This document shows positions 62,058 through 64,000 of a stretch of DNA of 64,000 nucleotides, piece after piece. This DNA is from Anaeromassilibacillus sp. An200 (GTDB taxonomy: Bacteria > Bacillota > Clostridia > Oscillospirales > Acutalibacteraceae). How positions within the stretch are numbered: the stretch's first letter is position 1; every line of letters starts with the position of its first letter. The DNA lies in assembly GCF_002160025.1 (NCBI RefSeq), contig NZ_NFJU01000023.1:1-64000 (forward strand), given 5' to 3'. The position numbers and the translations under genes were made by a program. Below the pieces are notes generated by a model. That model worked only from the letters and a program-made list of their open reading frames with translations. It ran no database searches and was not told where the DNA came from.

Positions 62058-62475
62058 CTATCCTCTTTTCCGCATCAGGAAAACGCCTGCCGCCGCCGCA
62101 ATCAGGACGAAGGGGGCCAGGCGGACAAAGCCCCATTCAAAGGCGTGGATGGCCACTCCCATAACGGCGGTCTCCGGAGCGCTGTAATCCCAGCCCAGGT
62201 AAGGGCTGTTTACCACGACCAAGACTGCGGTCACAGCAAGGATGCCCACGCACACTGCGACGAGCCCCCAGTGGAGGGCGGAGCGCCGCAGGGCCTTTCT
62301 CCGGGCGAACTGTAGATTGATGACCTCCAGCTTTTCCGCGAGAGCCTTCACCTCATCCGCCTCCGACTCTGTCACTGTTTCCCCCAGCAACGTGCTGACA
62401 GGCGTCTCCAACGCCTCCGACAAGGCGATGAGCAGGTCGGCGTCTGGAACAGATAAGCCCGTTTCCCTTAGTTAA
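62058..62475 (-). pseudogene. Truncated XRE-type membrane regulator (HTH part lost)
   Basis: The C-terminal 121 residues (from 62423) have two membrane helices (WGLVAVCVGILAVTAVLVVV; APFVLIAAAAGVFLM). Reading upstream in frame gives LRETGLSVPDADLLIALSEA then LETPVSTLLGE, the usual end of an N-terminal XRE domain. The first 40 or so residues with the DNA-contacting helices are missing. The break coincides with the end of the serine-recombinase element, near 62475. So the insertion cut this gene. Confidence 0.7.
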
Positions 62476-62502
62476 AGATATTGTTGGGTATCTCAAGATG
62501 TG

Positions 62503-64000
62503 TCATTCGATTTTGCCGATAAAGCGGTAGAAGATTTCTACCTCCTGTTCCCGGCTTCCGTCCTCACCTTTGACCGCTTCATGGACAACGATTTTTTCAA
62601 TCAGCGTATTCAGAAGTTCAGCCGTCAATTCTGTGGGATTGACATACTGTTTCATCAGACCTATCCACTTTTCAGCGTCAACCGCTGTCTGGGCGGCGGC
62701 CTCCATCGCTTCGTGAAGCCGTTCAATTTTTGCGTCCAATTCTCGCTGTTCGCCCTGATACTTTTCGGACAGCATATTGAAATTGTATTCTGTAATGCGT
62801 CCGGCAGACCAGTCCTCATACATTTTTGCAAACAGGGTGTCTACTTCTGCTTTGCGCTTTTCCGCCTTTTTCAGTTCGGCTGTCTGCCGCTTCCTTGCAG
62901 TATTGCGTTCCTTGTCGCTGGCGTTAAGTAGCCGTTTCAGAAGTTTGTCCCCATCCTGCTGTGCCAGCACAGACCAGTATTGCAGACGGGAAAGGACATA
63001 GGCGTAAAGCACATCATAGCGGATATAGTGCATGGAACACTGGTGCAATCCTTGCCCGTACTTGCTACAATGGTAGTGGGCATAGGGATTTTTGTTCTGG
63101 CTGTTCATACCATAGGCCAGCGACCAGCCGCAGTCCGCACATTTTACCAGCCCGGAAAATATCTGTGTTGTGCCGTTCTTCTGCCGTCTGCGCCTGTTGC
63201 AAATCTGCTCCTGTACTTGACGGAACACATCTTCGGAAATAATCGCTTCGTGGGTGTTCTCCACACGATACCATTCCTCTTTTGGCTTGCGTACTTTCTT
63301 CTTGTTTTTGAATGAAATGTTGGTCTGCTTATTGTGGATGCTGTGTCCGATATAGGTTTCCTCTTTCAGAATACTTTTCACCTGCGCTATCGTCCACGCA
63401 TAGGCTTTTTCCTCCGGCGCTCCGGCATAGATATTTGCGAAAGTGCCGTATCTCTGGAAATTCAGCCAGCCGGGAGTAGGTACTTTTTCTTCGACCAAAA
63501 TCCGTGTAATGCTGGCGGCTCCCCGGCCATGAACGGCAAGGTCAAAAATCTTTTCGATAATCCACCTTGTTTCCGGGTCAATCAGAAGATGGCCTTTCTT
63601 ATCTGGGTCTTTGACATAGCCAAGCGGAGCATAGGCTCCATAGTGTGCGCCATTTGCGAACCGTGTCCGCATGGCCGCCTTTACCTTTTTGCTGGTCTGG
63701 CGGGCGTGCATTTCATTCAGAATGTTGAGGAATGGGGCAAGCTCATTCTCTCCGTTGATGGTGTCCACATTGTCATTGACAGCGATATAGCGGACGCCTT
63801 TGCTGGGAAAGTAGATTTCCGTGTACTGGCCGGTCAGAATGTAGTTTCTGCCTAAGCGGGATAAATCCTTCGTAACAACGCAGTTGATTTTCCCGTCCTC
63901 AATGTCATCAATCATTCTCTGAAAATCCGGCCTGTCAAAGTTCGTTCCAGACCATCCATCGTCGATATATTCATCTATGACATTCAGGCCATGCTCGGCG
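62503..64000 (-). CDS. Large serine recombinase (TnpX/Tn4451-type), N-terminus outside window
   Basis: At least 498 residues visible; the start lies beyond base 64000. The catalytic domain shows DEYIDDGWSGTNFDRPDFQR and VTKDLSRLGRNYILTGQYTE. The recombinase domain follows, then the zinc ribbon (CADCGWSLAYG, then HYHCSKYGQGLHQCSMHYI). A coiled coil (RKRQTAELKKAEKRKAEVDT and onward) leads to the family ending TLIEKIVVHEAVKGEDGS then VEIFYRFIGKIE. The enzyme would excise and integrate its own element; the visible part is complete. It sits 28 bp from the truncated regulator. Confidence 0.93.
   Translation of the reverse strand, partial: AEHGLNVIDEYIDDGWSGTNFDRPDFQRMIDDIEDGKINCVVTKDLSRLGRNYILTGQYTEIYFPSKGVRYIAVNDNVDTINGENELAPFLNILNEMHARQTSKKVKAAMRTRFANGAHYGAYAPLGYVKDPDKKGHLLIDPETRWIIEKIFDLAVHGRGAASITRILVEEKVPTPGWLNFQRYGTFANIYAGAPEEKAYAWTIAQVKSILKEETYIGHSIHNKQTNISFKNKKKVRKPKEEWYRVENTHEAIISEDVFRQVQEQICNRRRRQKNGTTQIFSGLVKCADCGWSLAYGMNSQNKNPYAHYHCSKYGQGLHQCSMHYIRYDVLYAYVLSRLQYWSVLAQQDGDKLLKRLLNASDKERNTARKRQTAELKKAEKRKAEVDTLFAKMYEDWSAGRITEYNFNMLSEKYQGEQRELDAKIERLHEAMEAAAQTAVDAEKWIGLMKQYVNPTELTAELLNTLIEKIVVHEAVKGEDGSREQEVEIFYRFIGKIE

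Noticed and set aside
1-64000. CRISPR array
   Set aside because: No regularly spaced repeats and no cas genes were found while reading. The AddB-like Cys motif resembles Cas4 but belongs to a 1415-aa fusion.

Overview
The window looks like a chromosomal stretch of a gut-type Clostridia, most likely Oscillospiraceae/Ruminococcaceae. The evidence is AAGGAGG-type ribosome binding sites, MobP-type mobilisable elements with Sel1-like repeats, TnpX/Tn4451-type large serine recombinases, DUF6809 genes, an EFR1-like flavodoxin-ferredoxin, and a mosaic of AT-rich and GC-rich blocks. Much of it is accessory DNA, with many broken genes at element junctions. All family assignments come from reading the translations; no database search was run.

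Layout. (1) 1-7.9 kb: a dead IS5/IS427-type insertion sequence, then a minus-strand cluster FkbH-ACP-MBOAT-(broken SGNH/ILEI)-MaoC-SDR. It looks built to make a short hydroxy-acyl group on a carrier protein and move it to a surface glycan. (2) 8.0-10.2 kb: a 31-aa membrane peptide, a 116-aa protein and a frameshifted HEPN-like gene. (3) 10.2-16.2 kb: remains of one integrative mobilisable element (sigma-like factor, replication-type HTH protein, Fic protein, two DUF6809 proteins, two tandem tyrosine recombinases). (4) 16.5-41.4 kb: a large defence island. (5) 41.6-43.6 kb: Nudix, GDSL hydrolase, rhodanese lipoprotein and a broken AlbA/RecG-like gene. (6) 43.76-49.4 kb: a second, fuller mobilisable element (the same sigma-like and HTH genes plus MobC, relaxase, excisionase, integrase). 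(7) 49.5-54.1 kb: a membrane coiled-coil protein, tRNA-Pro(TGG), a truncated iron-sulfur membrane protein, a lone SIR2-domain defence protein and a gutted serine recombinase. (8) 54.5-62.4 kb: GC-rich, backbone-like genes (macro domain, DUF2200, vWA, DHFR-like, GNAT, flavin reductase, hydrolase, regulators, flavodoxin-ferredoxin). (9) 62.5-64 kb: a large serine recombinase running off the window, with a truncated regulator beside it.

The most interesting part is the island. Minus-strand dndB-dndC-dndD-dndE-dndA encode a complete DNA phosphorothioation set. Facing them is a plus-strand operon: XRE regulator, NERD-UvrD helicase, AddB-like/PIN fusion, SNF2 helicase, RecQ-like helicase, winged-helix protein, large P-loop ATPase, coiled-coil protein and a small 'FRNLNG' protein. 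No DptFGH, SspE or Pbe restriction genes are visible. The SNF2-RecQ-winged helix-ATPase order resembles dpdE-dpdF-dpdG-dpdH of the 7-deazaguanine (Dpd) DNA modification island. My reading is that Dnd marks the DNA and a Dpd-like multi-helicase machine with a PIN nuclease restricts unmarked DNA. That is inference and may or may not be new.

The two mobilisable elements share a directly repeated block of about 1.5 kb (10.2-11.7 and 43.8-45.3 kb) that brackets the island. A second direct repeat of about 250 bp lies at 13.70-13.94 and 51.23-51.48 kb. Recombination between such repeats could excise or amplify the island.
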